Shown here: positions 9,890 through 18,614 of the stretch, in pieces
Layout: each line of letters begins with the position of its first letter
How positions within the stretch are numbered: position 1 is the first letter of the stretch
DNA from: Sphingomonas paucimobilis NBRC 13935
GTDB lineage: Bacteria > Pseudomonadota > Alphaproteobacteria > Sphingomonadales > Sphingomonadaceae
Direction: 5' to 3'
Length of the DNA stretch: 64,000 bases
Assembly: GCF_000739895.2 (NCBI RefSeq)
Contig: NZ_BBJS01000036.1
Location: forward strand, 1 to 64,000
The notes under the pieces: generated by a model
What the model was told of the DNA's origin: nothing
Database searches by the model: none
What the model saw: the letters and a program-made list of their open reading frames with translations, nothing else
Position numbers and translations under genes: made by a program

Positions 9890-9920
9890 TTGTCCCCGGA
9901 TGCCCTGCAACCGGCTCTTC
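9890..9920 (+). promoter_or_regulatory. Candidate ECF-sigma promoter motif, copy 2 (upstream of sigma gene)
   Basis: TTGTCCCCG-GA-TGCCC with TCTTC at offset 26 repeats the pattern found before the TonB receptor at 6965. It begins 45 bases before the sigma gene start and right after the terminator. Autoregulation of the sigma operon would explain it. Functional assignment is inference. Confidence 0.4.
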
Positions 9921-9934
9921 ATGGGCGGGACCGA

Positions 9935-10444
9935 ATGACCGGATCCGTGGCCTGGGTCGCCGAGGGGCGCGAGCGTCTGCTGACCTATGTCCGCCGGCGG
10001 ATTCGCGAGCCCGAACAGGCGGAGGATATCGTGCAGGAGGCGATCATGCGCGTCATCGAGCAGGAGCGCAAACAAGTGATCGAACAGCCGCTTGCCTATG
10101 CCTTTCGCGTGGCGGATTCGGTGATCCACGGCCGGGCCCGGCGGACCGTGCCGGATGGTGGCCCGGTCGATGTCGAACTGGCCTGCGCCCTGCCGCTCGC
10201 CGATGAGGTGCTCGACTATCGCCAGCGTTTCGCCCGCTTCCAGGGTGCGCTCGTCACCCTGCCGCCGCAGCGCCGTGCCGTCTTCGTCGAACGGCATCTG
10301 GAGGGCAAATCGCGCACGCAGATCGCCGAGGAGATGAATATCAGCGTCGAGGCCGTGAAGAAGCATCTCGGCCGCGCCATGGTCGATCTGGCCGGATGCA
10401 TCGACGACCTGCCGGCCCGCCTTAACCGGGGGGGCGGCGCATGA
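9935..10444 (+). CDS. ECF sigma factor, FecI-like
   Basis: A 169-residue protein has a sigma-70 region 2 (ERLLTYVRRRIREPEQAEDI, then VQEAIMRVIEQ) and region 4 (LPPQRRAVFVERHLEGKSRT with the helix-turn-helix IAEEMNISVEAVKKHLGRAM). It lacks regions 1 and 3, as expected for extracytoplasmic-function factors. ATG 9935 is preferred over the upstream TTG at 9890, which would lie inside the promoter motif; GGGCGGGA sits a few bases upstream. Its stop overlaps the start of the FecR gene (ATGA), the usual coupling of an iron- or nutrient-responsive sigma with its anti-sigma. It would direct polymerase to the receptor and probably to its own gene. Confidence 0.9.
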   Translation: MTGSVAWVAEGRERLLTYVRRRIREPEQAEDIVQEAIMRVIEQERKQVIEQPLAYAFRVADSVIHGRARRTVPDGGPVDVELACALPLADEVLDYRQRFARFQGALVTLPPQRRAVFVERHLEGKSRTQIAEEMNISVEAVKKHLGRAMVDLAGCIDDLPARLNRGGGA

Positions 10445-11445
10445 CTGACATGATCAACCAGGACCGGCTGGAACAGGCCGCCGACTGGGCCGACCAACTC
10501 GACAGCCTGGGTCCGGAAGCCCGCGCAGAGCTGGGCCGCTGGCTGCACGAGGCGCCGGAGAACCGCGCGGCGCTGGTGCGGATGGTACGGCTGCTCGGCG
10601 ACCCCGCCTTATTTGATGTGGTCGAACAGGCACGATGCGAGGCAATTCCCCCGCTCCCCCCGATGACCGAGGCGCGGCCCGCCCGGCGCTGGCCGTCACG
10701 GATCGGACAGCCGACGCGGCGACGGCTGGCGGTCAGCATCGCCGCCGCATTGGCCGCGATGATCGCGACGCCGCTGATCTGGCGTGGGACGCAGCCGGAC
10801 ACGCCCGAGATGACCCGAATCTATGCCAGCACGATCGGCCAGCAGCGGCAGGTGCATTTGCCCGACGGATCGAACATGACGCTGGATGCCGCATCGCGCG
10901 TCGCCATCGCCTTTTCGACGGATGGGCGCGACCTGACCCTGCAGAATGGCGCCGCCCGGTTCGAGGTGCGCCACGACGCCGACCGTCCCTTCGCCGTGTC
11001 CACGCCCGAGGGACAGATGGTGGCGCTCGGCACCAATTTCAGCGTCGATCGCGGCGCGGGCCATAGCGAGCTGCGGGTGTTCCGCGGCCGCGTAAGGCTG
11101 ACCGCCCCCGGCCAGCCGTCCGTCATCGTCACCGCCGGTCATTGGGCCGAGGCCGGCGCCGGGCCCATCGTGCTGCACGCCTTCGACATCGGCGATTATC
11201 AGGGATGGCAGGACCGCTGGCTCAGCGGCGATCACATCCGCCTGGGCGATGCCATGGCGCGGCTGGGCCGCTACAGTCCCCGGCCGATCCGGCTGGCCGA
11301 CCCCGCTTTGGCGAATGAAAGCTTCAAGGGCCGCTTCCGCCTCGACCGACCGGTCGAAAGCCTGACGCTGATCGGCGAACTGTTTGATCTTCCATTACAT
11401 AAGGATGGAAAGACCCTGCAATTGGGCCCGGCCCGCCGACACTGA
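10441..11445 (+). CDS. FecR-family anti-sigma factor / sigma regulator
   Basis: The 334-residue protein has the FecR layout. The N-terminal DUF4880 segment (LEQAADWADQLDS...LHEAPENRAALVRM) binds sigma. It is followed by one transmembrane helix (RLAVSIAAALAAMIATPLIW), a periplasmic FecR domain (IGQQRQVHLPDGSNMTLDA...ALGTNFSV...LRVFRGRV), and a C-terminal DUF4974-like part (ESFKGRFRLDRPVESLTLIG). It would hold the sigma factor at the inner membrane until an STN-bearing receptor signals. The adjacent receptor at 7053 has no STN domain, so the signalling partner is more likely elsewhere, for example the receptor at 3323. Confidence 0.9.
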   Translation: MTDMINQDRLEQAADWADQLDSLGPEARAELGRWLHEAPENRAALVRMVRLLGDPALFDVVEQARCEAIPPLPPMTEARPARRWPSRIGQPTRRRLAVSIAAALAAMIATPLIWRGTQPDTPEMTRIYASTIGQQRQVHLPDGSNMTLDAASRVAIAFSTDGRDLTLQNGAARFEVRHDADRPFAVSTPEGQMVALGTNFSVDRGAGHSELRVFRGRVRLTAPGQPSVIVTAGHWAEAGAGPIVLHAFDIGDYQGWQDRWLSGDHIRLGDAMARLGRYSPRPIRLADPALANESFKGRFRLDRPVESLTLIGELFDLPLHKDGKTLQLGPARRH

Positions 11446-11623
11446 CCAAAATCGGCAATTTTCAGGGCGTTCGGCCAACATATATTATCTTATTTGGCCA
11501 GGTGGTGGCGCGACGTCAAAATGGATTATCGACCTAGGTCAATGCCTTAGAATGACGGGGCGGCCCGAAATCGATTTTATGGCTCAACGAAGCCTTTACC
11601 GGCTTTGCGTTACGGCTGGCGTC

Positions 11624-12886
11624 ATGACCGACCGTTCCGACCCGAATCGCTATCTCCGCATCGAAGGGCGGCAGGCGGAATTGGGTATGTATATCCATCC
11701 GTTGCATTGCTCGTGGCTGGACAATCCGTTCTGGCGCAGCAGCTTCCTCTTGGTCGAACCCAGCGACCGGGCCCAGATTCACGCGTCGGTACCCCATATC
11801 ACCATCGATCTGACCAAGGGCCGCGGCCTGACGCTGGCCGCCGCCATCACGAGCGAGGAGGTCCCGGCCCCTGCCGCAACCGTCGCCCGGATTCGCCCAC
11901 GCCGCCGCAAGCCACGCACTGATACCGAAATGGCGACCGCGCTGGCCGAGCATGCGACCGCAACCGTTTCCCGCCTGTATGGCGAGGCGCGGCTGGGCCA
12001 TTCGGTGCACGTGCCCGACCTGGCCCCCGTGGTCGAGGAAATCGCGCAGTTCATCGCCAAGGGGTCGGCGACCATGCTCGCGGTCACCCGGCTGAAGGAC
12101 GGCGACCAATATACCTATATCCACTCGGTCGCGGTCGCGACGCTGATGATGGGATTGGCGCGGCATCTGGGCCTCGGCAAGGAGGATATCCGCGTCGCGG
12201 GTATGGCCGGCCTGCTGCACGATATCGGCAAGATGCAGGTCGCCCCCGCGATCGTGGACAAGGCCGGCAAGCTGACGATCAACGAACTGGCCGAGATGCG
12301 CCAGCACCCCCGCTGGGGTTACGACATATTGGTGGGGATCGAGGATCTCGATCCGCGCATCGTCGATGTCTGCCGCCATCATCACGAAAAGATGGACGGC
12401 ACCGGCTATCCCGACGGACTGACCGGCGAACAGCTCAGCGTCTTTGTTCGCATGTCGGCGATCTGCGACGTCTATGACGCGGTGACGTCGATCCGGCCGT
12501 ACAAGCGCGCCTGGTCCCCGCATGAAGCGCTGGCCCGGATGGCGGGCTGGCAGGGGCATCTCGACCCCGAAATGCTGCGCGCCTTCGTCGCCAGCCTGGG
12601 CATCCAGCCCTATGGCGCGCTGGTCCGCCTGCATTCCAACCGGCTGGGACTGGTGGTGCGCGAGAGCGATTGCCCGCAGACGCCGATCGTACGCACCTTC
12701 TTCCACGTCCCCGACCAGCAGCCGCTGCCGCCCGAGGATGTCGCGACCAGCACCGATCCAATCCTCCGGGCCGAGCGGGGCGATTACTGGTTCGGCGAAC
12801 GCTGGCCCGCGCTGCACGCGGAGATCATGGCGCTGGCCGCGCTTCCCGATCCGCCACGACGACGACAGGCGGGCGGCAACGCCTGA
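11624..12886 (+). CDS. HD-GYP domain cyclic di-GMP phosphodiesterase with DUF3391
   Basis: The predicted product is 420 residues. The N terminus (RIEGRQAELGMYIHPLHCSW, NPFWRSSFLL) matches DUF3391, which commonly precedes HD-GYP domains. The catalytic domain shows H-x-HD features in YTYIHSVAVATLMM and LLHDIGKMQV, and the defining HHEKMDGTGYPDGL. Such enzymes hydrolyse cyclic di-GMP and affect motility and biofilm. The key metal ligands are intact, so activity is likely. ATG 11624 is chosen because the DUF3391 domain starts right after it; in-frame ATGs at 11579, 11552 and 11384 are possible but unsupported. It stands about 180 bases after the FecR gene. Confidence 0.88.
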   Translation: MTDRSDPNRYLRIEGRQAELGMYIHPLHCSWLDNPFWRSSFLLVEPSDRAQIHASVPHITIDLTKGRGLTLAAAITSEEVPAPAATVARIRPRRRKPRTDTEMATALAEHATATVSRLYGEARLGHSVHVPDLAPVVEEIAQFIAKGSATMLAVTRLKDGDQYTYIHSVAVATLMMGLARHLGLGKEDIRVAGMAGLLHDIGKMQVAPAIVDKAGKLTINELAEMRQHPRWGYDILVGIEDLDPRIVDVCRHHHEKMDGTGYPDGLTGEQLSVFVRMSAICDVYDAVTSIRPYKRAWSPHEALARMAGWQGHLDPEMLRAFVASLGIQPYGALVRLHSNRLGLVVRESDCPQTPIVRTFFHVPDQQPLPPEDVATSTDPILRAERGDYWFGERWPALHAEIMALAALPDPPRRRQAGGNA

Positions 12887-12956
12887 ACCTTCCGGACGCA
12901 TCCCAACCCCGGCTTGTGGATTGGCGCCGGTGCCGCGGAGCATGTATGGCGCGGCC

Positions 12957-14573
12957 ATGATCCGCCTCAGTGAACTGAAACTGCCTCTCCATCATGCGGA
13001 TGAGGCGCTGCCCGCGGCCATTTGCCGCCGCCTGCGCGTGACGCCGCGCGACATGATCCGCTTCAGCGTGGCCCGGCGCGGCCATGATGCCCGCGACAAG
13101 GGCAATATCCAGCTCGTCTATTCGGTCGACGTCACCCTGAAGAACGAAGCCGCCGTTCTCGAACGCTTCCGCCGTGACCGCGATGTGCAGCGGACGCCCG
13201 ACACCCGCTATCACATGCCGAGCACGCCACCAGCGGGAGCAAAGCGCCCCGTGGTGATCGGTGCCGGTCCCTGCGGACTGTTCGCCGCCCTGATCCTGGC
13301 CCAGGCCGGCTATCGCCCAATCATCCTGGAGCGCGGCAAGGTCGTGCGCGAGCGGACGCAGGACACCTGGGGCCTGTGGCGGCGCAGCGTGCTCAACCCC
13401 GAATCCAATGTCCAATATGGCGAAGGGGGTGCCGGCACCTTTTCGGACGGCAAGCTCTACAGCCGGATCAAGGACCCGCGTCACCTCAACCGCAAGGTGC
13501 TGACCGAGTTCGTGAAGGCCGGCGCGCCGCCCGAAATCCTGACCGAGGCGCATCCGCATATCGGCACCTTCCGCCTGGTGACGATGGTCGAGAGCATGCG
13601 CGCCACGATCGAGGAACTGGGCGGCGAATATCGCTTTTCCACCCGCGTCGACGGCATCGATGTCGAGACCGACGGATCGGGTGAACGGCGGGTGCGCGGG
13701 CTGCATCTGAACGGCGGCGGCTATCTGGAGGCGGATCATGTCGTCCTCGCCATCGGCCATAGCGCGCGCGACAGCTTCGCGATGCTGCAGGCGGCGGGCG
13801 TCTATGTCGAGGCCAAGCCCTTTTCGATCGGGGTGCGGATCGAGCATCCGCAAAGCTGGATCGATCGCGCGCGCTTCGGGCATCAGGCGGGGCATCCGAT
13901 CCTCGGCGCGGCGGAATATCACATCTCCCACCACTGTTCGAACGGGCGCACCGTCTACAGCTTCTGCATGTGCCCGGGCGGTACGGTGGTCGCCGCCACC
14001 TCCGAGGAGGGACGCGTCGCGACCAACGGCATGAGCCAATATTCGCGCAACGAGCGCAACGCCAATTCGGGCTTCGTCGTCGCGATCGATCCCGAACGCG
14101 ACTATCCCGGCGATCCGCTGGCGGGGATCAAGCTGCAACGCGCGCTGGAGGAACAGGCCTTTGTCGCCGGCGGCTCGAACTACAAGGCGCCGGCGCAGCG
14201 GGTCGGCGATTTCCTGGCCGGGCGCCCCTCGACCAGCCTGGGGTCGGTCACCCCCTCCTATCGCCCCGGCGTAACGCCGACCGACCTGTCGCAATGCCTG
14301 CCCGATTTCGTCATCGCGGCGATGCGCGAGGCGATTCCCGCCTTTGGCCGCCAGATCGAGGGCTATGACCATCCCGATGTCGTGATGACGGGGGTCGAGA
14401 CGCGCACCTCGTCGCCGGTCCGCTTCACCCGCGGCGAGGACGGGCACAGCCTGAACACGCGCGGCCTGTTCCCGGCGGGCGAGGGCGCCGGCTATGCCGG
14501 CGGCATCCTGTCGGCGGCGGTCGACGGGATCAAGACGGCCGAGGCGGTGGCGCGCAGCATCGGCGCGGCGTGA
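12957..14573 (+). CDS. NAD(P)/FAD-dependent oxidoreductase (conserved flavoprotein)
   Basis: This 538-residue protein carries a dinucleotide-binding motif VVIGAGPCGLFAALILAQAG near residue 100. It also has conserved family segments YGEGGAGTFSDGKLYSRIKD and, near the C terminus, LFPAGEGAGYAGGILSAAVD, the second FAD contact. The N-terminal 90 residues (SELKLPLHHADEALPAAICR) form the small domain seen in this family of uncharacterised FAD-dependent dehydrogenases. The substrate is unknown. ATG 12957 fits the usual start; an in-frame ATG at 12942 would add five residues. The stop overlaps the GTG of the RNase H-like gene, so the two are co-translated. Confidence 0.85.
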   Translation: MIRLSELKLPLHHADEALPAAICRRLRVTPRDMIRFSVARRGHDARDKGNIQLVYSVDVTLKNEAAVLERFRRDRDVQRTPDTRYHMPSTPPAGAKRPVVIGAGPCGLFAALILAQAGYRPIILERGKVVRERTQDTWGLWRRSVLNPESNVQYGEGGAGTFSDGKLYSRIKDPRHLNRKVLTEFVKAGAPPEILTEAHPHIGTFRLVTMVESMRATIEELGGEYRFSTRVDGIDVETDGSGERRVRGLHLNGGGYLEADHVVLAIGHSARDSFAMLQAAGVYVEAKPFSIGVRIEHPQSWIDRARFGHQAGHPILGAAEYHISHHCSNGRTVYSFCMCPGGTVVAATSEEGRVATNGMSQYSRNERNANSGFVVAIDPERDYPGDPLAGIKLQRALEEQAFVAGGSNYKAPAQRVGDFLAGRPSTSLGSVTPSYRPGVTPTDLSQCLPDFVIAAMREAIPAFGRQIEGYDHPDVVMTGVETRTSSPVRFTRGEDGHSLNTRGLFPAGEGAGYAGGILSAAVDGIKTAEAVARSIGAA

Positions 14574-14950
14574 AGATCTTCTTCGACGGCGGCCTGCGGC
14601 CCCTGCCCGCCGGCATGGAATGGGCGGTCGTGCTCGGCGGGCGCACCCATATGGCGCGGGGCCTAGGTCCCGGGACCAGCATGACGGCGGAGTGGCTGGC
14701 GCTGATCGCCGCGACCCGGCTGGCCTATGCGGAGCATGTGGCGGACGCCGTCCTGCTGGGCGATGCGGCGGCGGTGATCGCGCAGGCGAACGGCGCGGTG
14801 CGCGTGCCCTCGGCCCACCGCGCGCAGTTCCAGCTCTGGTCCGAACTGCCCCGGCCGCCGGGGCGGTTTCGGCTCCGCTATGTCAAGCGGACGCAGAATC
14901 TGGCGGGCATCGCCCTCGCCAGGCCAGGTCTCCGCCAGCCCGGATCATGA
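14570..14950 (+). CDS. RNase HI-like small protein
   Basis: The 126-residue product resembles the first part of RNase HI. It has MKIFFDGG with the first catalytic Asp, SMTAEWLALIAATR with the catalytic Glu, and AVLLGDAAAVI with the second Asp, each on the expected strand or helix. The last acidic residue of classical RNase HI is not evident, so nuclease activity is plausible but not certain. The GTG start overlaps the upstream flavoprotein stop (GTGA), and the 3' end overlaps the convergent ClC gene by 6 bases. Similar genes in sphingomonads are annotated as ribonuclease H or reverse-transcriptase-like. Confidence 0.7.
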   Translation: MKIFFDGGLRPLPAGMEWAVVLGGRTHMARGLGPGTSMTAEWLALIAATRLAYAEHVADAVLLGDAAAVIAQANGAVRVPSAHRAQFQLWSELPRPPGRFRLRYVKRTQNLAGIALARPGLRQPGS

Positions 14951-16297
14951 TATCGCTTCCCCTGCGGGGGCGGTTTCGGCTCGTCGCATCGCGAAGGTGC
15001 GGGACAGGCCGTGATAGAGCTTCTCGCGGCATACCAACTGGCTGACGCCATCGGCGATGAAGGCGGCGGCGAACATGGGGAGCATCAGGCCACGGCTGGC
15101 GGTCGTCTCCGACAGGATGATCACGGCGGTCAGCGGCGCACGGACCACCCCGGCGAAATAGCCGACCATGCCCAGGATCACGATCGCCGAGGCGGGCGAG
15201 TCCGGAAAGATCGAGCGGAGCAGATTGCCCAGTCCAGCCCCCACCGACAGCGACGGCGCGAAGATGCCACCGGGCAGGCCCGCCACCGCCGTCGCCAGCG
15301 TGGCGAGGAACTTGGCCGGCCCGAACCACAAGGGCGCATCGACGCCGACGATCATCGCCCGCGCCGCGCCATAGCCCGTGCCCCAGGTCAGCCCGGTGCC
15401 AACGCCCAGCGCCGCCACGACCACACCGCACATCGCCGCGAACAGGATCGGCCTCTTCTTGCTCCACAGGGTCAGTCGGCTGGTGCCCATCGCCATCATC
15501 AGCATCAACCGCGCGAAACCGCCGCCCGCCAGTCCGCCGACGATCCCCGCGACCGGCGCCGCCACCAGCGCGGTGACGATCGGCATATGCGCGCCGATCA
15601 ACCCGAAATAGATATAATCCCCCTGCGCCGACTGGGCGACCATGCCCGCGATCGCGATCGCGGCGACGACCAGCAGCGTCACCTTCTGCTCATAGGCCGA
15701 GGCCAGTTCCTCGATCGCGAAGAGCAGCCCGGCGAGCGGTGTGTTGAACGCCGCCGCCACGCCCGCCGCGCCGCCCGCGATCAGCACGGCACCGCGCAAC
15801 GGCACGCCCAGGATACGGTGGGTCAGCCCCATGATCGCCGCCGCAATCTGTACGGTCGGCCCCTCACGCCCGACCGAGGCGCCGCCCAGCACCGCCGCCA
15901 GCGTCAATCCCGCCTTGCCGATCACCGTGCGGACCGAGACCAGCCCCTGCGTCGCCCGCTCCGGATCGGCCTGCGCCGCCATCACCTGCGGAATGCCCGA
16001 GCCGCGCGCGAGCGGCACGTAACGCCGCGTGATCCACACCAATATGGCGAACAGCAGCGGCGTGATCACCAGTGGTGCCCAGTGATAGCGCGCGGCGAAA
16101 TGGCCGAACATCTCGCCCGCCAGATCGGCGGCGCGGGCGAACAGCGTGGCGGCGAGACCGATCGCCACCGCCCCGATCAGGATGGCCAGCCGCGTCCGAA
16201 ACTTCACCGAGCGCGGCCCTTGTCGACGGAGGAGCGCCCGGTAACGCGCGGGCGTCCAAATCCGGTGTCCGGGGCGGGGCGGGTTCGACTCGGCCAT
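14945..16297 (-). CDS. ClC-family chloride channel/antiporter
   Basis: The 450-residue membrane protein has the ClC selectivity motifs in order: GSGIPQV, GGASVGREGPTVQ (with the gating Glu) and GGIFAPSLSVGAGLG. The many hydrophobic segments fit the 18-helix ClC fold. There are no C-terminal CBS domains, unlike the second ClC gene at 39070. The retained gating Glu suggests a Cl-/H+ exchanger. The gene is convergent with the RNase H-like gene and its start faces the DUF389 gene across about 137 bases. Confidence 0.92.
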   Translation of the reverse strand: MAESNPPRPGHRIWTPARYRALLRRQGPRSVKFRTRLAILIGAVAIGLAATLFARAADLAGEMFGHFAARYHWAPLVITPLLFAILVWITRRYVPLARGSGIPQVMAAQADPERATQGLVSVRTVIGKAGLTLAAVLGGASVGREGPTVQIAAAIMGLTHRILGVPLRGAVLIAGGAAGVAAAFNTPLAGLLFAIEELASAYEQKVTLLVVAAIAIAGMVAQSAQGDYIYFGLIGAHMPIVTALVAAPVAGIVGGLAGGGFARLMLMMAMGTSRLTLWSKKRPILFAAMCGVVVAALGVGTGLTWGTGYGAARAMIVGVDAPLWFGPAKFLATLATAVAGLPGGIFAPSLSVGAGLGNLLRSIFPDSPASAIVILGMVGYFAGVVRAPLTAVIILSETTASRGLMLPMFAAAFIADGVSQLVCREKLYHGLSRTFAMRRAETAPAGEAIS

Positions 16298-16434
16298 GCA
16301 TCGGCTCTACACGCGGTGGCCGCGCCATGGCCAGCCACATGCCGCGGCGATCCGCCCCGTTTGTCCAAAGGGGTCGTCGCGCCGGCCGGGATGGCGTAGC
16401 ACTGACCTTTTCAACCGGTGGAAGACATAGCGGA

Positions 16435-17979
16435 ATGGCAGAACAGACGGCCCATGCTCGAAACCCGATACGGCGATGGTGGACCCTGTGGGTCGTGGGA
16501 GGGGTCGATCATGATGCGGTGCTTCGCCAGATCGCCCAGGATTCGGGCTGGTCGGGTCGCTATGCCTTTCTGATCGTCGTATCCGCCGCGATCTCGCTGC
16601 TCGGGCTGCTGATGCCCTCGGTCGCGGTGCTCATCGGCGCGATGCTGTTGTCGCCGTTGATGATGCCGATCATCGGGCTGGGTTTCGGCATCGCGACCTT
16701 CGACACGCGCGAGATGCGCCGCGCCGCCACGGCCCTGATCGCGGGGGCGGTCATCGCGATCGCGCTGTCGGTCGTGTTCGTCACCCTGTCGCCGGTGCAG
16801 ACCATCACCAGCGAGATCGCCGGGCGCACGCGCCCCACGCTGTTCGACCTGCTCGTCGCGCTGCTCTCCGCCGTGGCGGGCGCCTATGCGCTGATCCGGG
16901 GGCGCGGCAATACGGTGGTGGGCGTGGCGATCGCCATCGCGCTGATGCCGCCGCTGGCGGTGGTCGGCTTCGGGATCGCCACCGCCAACTGGACGGTGTT
17001 CAGCGGTGCGCTGCTGCTGTTCCTGACCAACGCCGTCACCATCGCGCTGACCGCCGCGATCGTCGCGCGCCTCTATGGCTTTGGCAGCCATTTGTCGCAT
17101 CAGCATACGGGATGGCAGCTCGCGCTGTTCGTCGGCGCGCTCGGCGTGCTGTCGATCCCGCTCGTCGCCGCGCTGCGCCAGATCGCGTTCGAGGCGGTCG
17201 CGCAGCGCCAGACCCGCGACACGATTCGCGCACGTTTCCCCGATACGTCGCGGCTGGGGCAGCTCGACATCGATTATGGCGCCAAGCCGATCCGCATCCG
17301 CGCGGTGGTGTTCACGCCCCGGCTGGAACCCCAGGCGGACCGGGTACTGGCCGCCGATCTGCGCGCCCGGCTCAGCCGCCCCATCGACCTGCATGTCGAC
17401 CAGTTGCGCGTCTCGCTGGACGACAATGGCGTCGAGGCGGCCCAGCTCGCCCGCGCCAGCGCTTCGTCCGCCCCCAGCGCCGCCGATCGGCAGCAGCGCG
17501 CCGCCGCCGATCTGGCGCTGATCGCCGGGATCGCCCCCACCGCCGTCCGGATCGACCCGTCGCAGCGTATCCTGTCCGCCGACGCCGCTCCGCTGCCCGG
17601 GCTCGGCCTGGCCGGTTATCGCACGCTGGAACAGCGGGCCGCCGGCGCCCTGCCGCAATGGACGGTTCACCTTGCGCCCCCCGCCGACACCGCGCTGCCG
17701 ACGATCCGGTTCGTCGAAGGGGTGATCAACGGGGACCTGCTGGACGCCACCGCCTGGGCGAGCGAGCGATTGGACCGTACGGTGCGGGTCCATGGCGGCA
17801 CCCTGGCGCAGCGGCGCGCGGTGGCCGAGGGACTGATGAGTCGCGGAGGCCAAGCAGAGGCAGGTTCGGCCGGCGGAGCATTGCGCCTGGAATGGGCGCC
17901 GCCGCCCCAGACAGCGTCCACAAGCGAAGGCCAATCGGCATCCTCTCCTGTCAGCGGAGGTGACAGGCCGAAGACCTGA
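16435..17979 (+). CDS. DUF389 (TIGR00341-type) membrane protein
   Basis: The 514-residue protein has an N-terminal hydrophobic half that contains the DUF389 core: GLLMPSVAVLIGAMLLSPLM, then PIIGLGFGIATFD, then VGVAIAIALMPPLAVVGFGI. About five or six membrane spans are followed by a long soluble C-terminal half rich in Ala and Arg. The function of the family is not established. ATG 16435 follows GGAAG; longer in-frame extensions run antisense into the ClC gene and are not supported. The last residues, SGGDRPKT, are encoded by a copy of the dispersed hairpin repeat, which suggests the repeat inserted at or near the original stop. Confidence 0.85.
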   Translation: MAEQTAHARNPIRRWWTLWVVGGVDHDAVLRQIAQDSGWSGRYAFLIVVSAAISLLGLLMPSVAVLIGAMLLSPLMMPIIGLGFGIATFDTREMRRAATALIAGAVIAIALSVVFVTLSPVQTITSEIAGRTRPTLFDLLVALLSAVAGAYALIRGRGNTVVGVAIAIALMPPLAVVGFGIATANWTVFSGALLLFLTNAVTIALTAAIVARLYGFGSHLSHQHTGWQLALFVGALGVLSIPLVAALRQIAFEAVAQRQTRDTIRARFPDTSRLGQLDIDYGAKPIRIRAVVFTPRLEPQADRVLAADLRARLSRPIDLHVDQLRVSLDDNGVEAAQLARASASSAPSAADRQQRAAADLALIAGIAPTAVRIDPSQRILSADAAPLPGLGLAGYRTLEQRAAGALPQWTVHLAPPADTALPTIRFVEGVINGDLLDATAWASERLDRTVRVHGGTLAQRRAVAEGLMSRGGQAEAGSAGGALRLEWAPPPQTASTSEGQSASSPVSGGDRPKT

Positions 17980-17987
17980 TGGTGGGA
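17954..17987 (+). repeat. Dispersed GC-rich hairpin repeat, copy 2 (in 3' end of DUF389 gene)
   Basis: The segment, containing GGAGGTGACAGGCCGAAG, matches the consensus of the other copies at about 28 of 34 positions. It overlaps the final codons and stop of the DUF389 gene and supplies its C-terminal residues. This copy is the most diverged of the three. Confidence 0.55.
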
Positions 17988-18208
17988 CGCCCCATGGACA
18001 AGGCCTGTCGGTTTGAACGCCGATCGACTCGCGTAACGAGCTGGGCCCGCATGGAGGACAGTTAAGCTCCTTATCGGAGCCAATGTTTCAAGGTAACGAC
18101 ATCACCACCCAAAAGAACTGCTGATCTCCATCCATGTTATGGCGATGATCCGCGCCTGGTGCTTTATTGACCATCCGCTCGCGGATCGGACCATGAAGGA
18201 GGTGCATC

Positions 18209-18589
18209 ATGCCACTCCACCATCGCCATATCCTCGTCGTCGAGGACGAATATATGCTGGCCTATGATATGCAGGCCGATCTGGAGGCTGCCGGCGCGGT
18301 CGTGATCGGTCCCGAGCCGTCGGTCATGCAGGCGCTGTCCCGGATCGATCACGAGGACCGGATCGATGCGGCCCTGATCGACCTCAATCTGCGCGGCGAA
18401 ATGGCGTTCCCGGTCGCCGATGCGCTGACCGCGCGGCACATCCCGTTCCTCTTCGCCAGCGGCTATGACGATAGCGCGATTGGTGATCGCTATCCGGGGG
18501 TCGATATGTGCAACAAACCCTTCAGCAAGCGGTTGCTGCTGGGCTCGCTCATCCGCTTGCTGGACGCGGGGACGCCGCGCCACGGATGA
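18209..18589 (+). CDS. Single-domain response regulator
   Basis: The 126-residue receiver domain has no output domain. It has the acidic pair in ILVVEDEYM, the phospho-acceptor Asp at about residue 58 in AALIDLNLRG, the Thr/Ser position in FLFASGYDD and the conserved Lys in CNKPFSKR. A strong AAGGAGGT Shine-Dalgarno lies 6 bases before ATG 18209. Single-domain regulators of this type in Alphaproteobacteria often act in phosphorelays with HWE/HisKA_2 kinases; no kinase gene is nearby. It is followed at once by a small conserved gene. Confidence 0.9.
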   Translation: MPLHHRHILVVEDEYMLAYDMQADLEAAGAVVIGPEPSVMQALSRIDHEDRIDAALIDLNLRGEMAFPVADALTARHIPFLFASGYDDSAIGDRYPGVDMCNKPFSKRLLLGSLIRLLDAGTPRHG

Positions 18590-18614
18590 GTGCGGCGATC
18601 GCAGGAGATGGCCG

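Noticed and set aside
18066-18080. Small hairpin GCTCC-TTATC-GGAGC in the gap after the DUF389 gene
   Set aside because: Five-bp stem without a T tract; too short to call a terminator or RNA.
18115-18140. AGAAC-N16-TGTT as an EcfG promoter for the response regulator
   Set aside because: Two mismatches to the GGAAC/CGTT consensus; not convincing alone.
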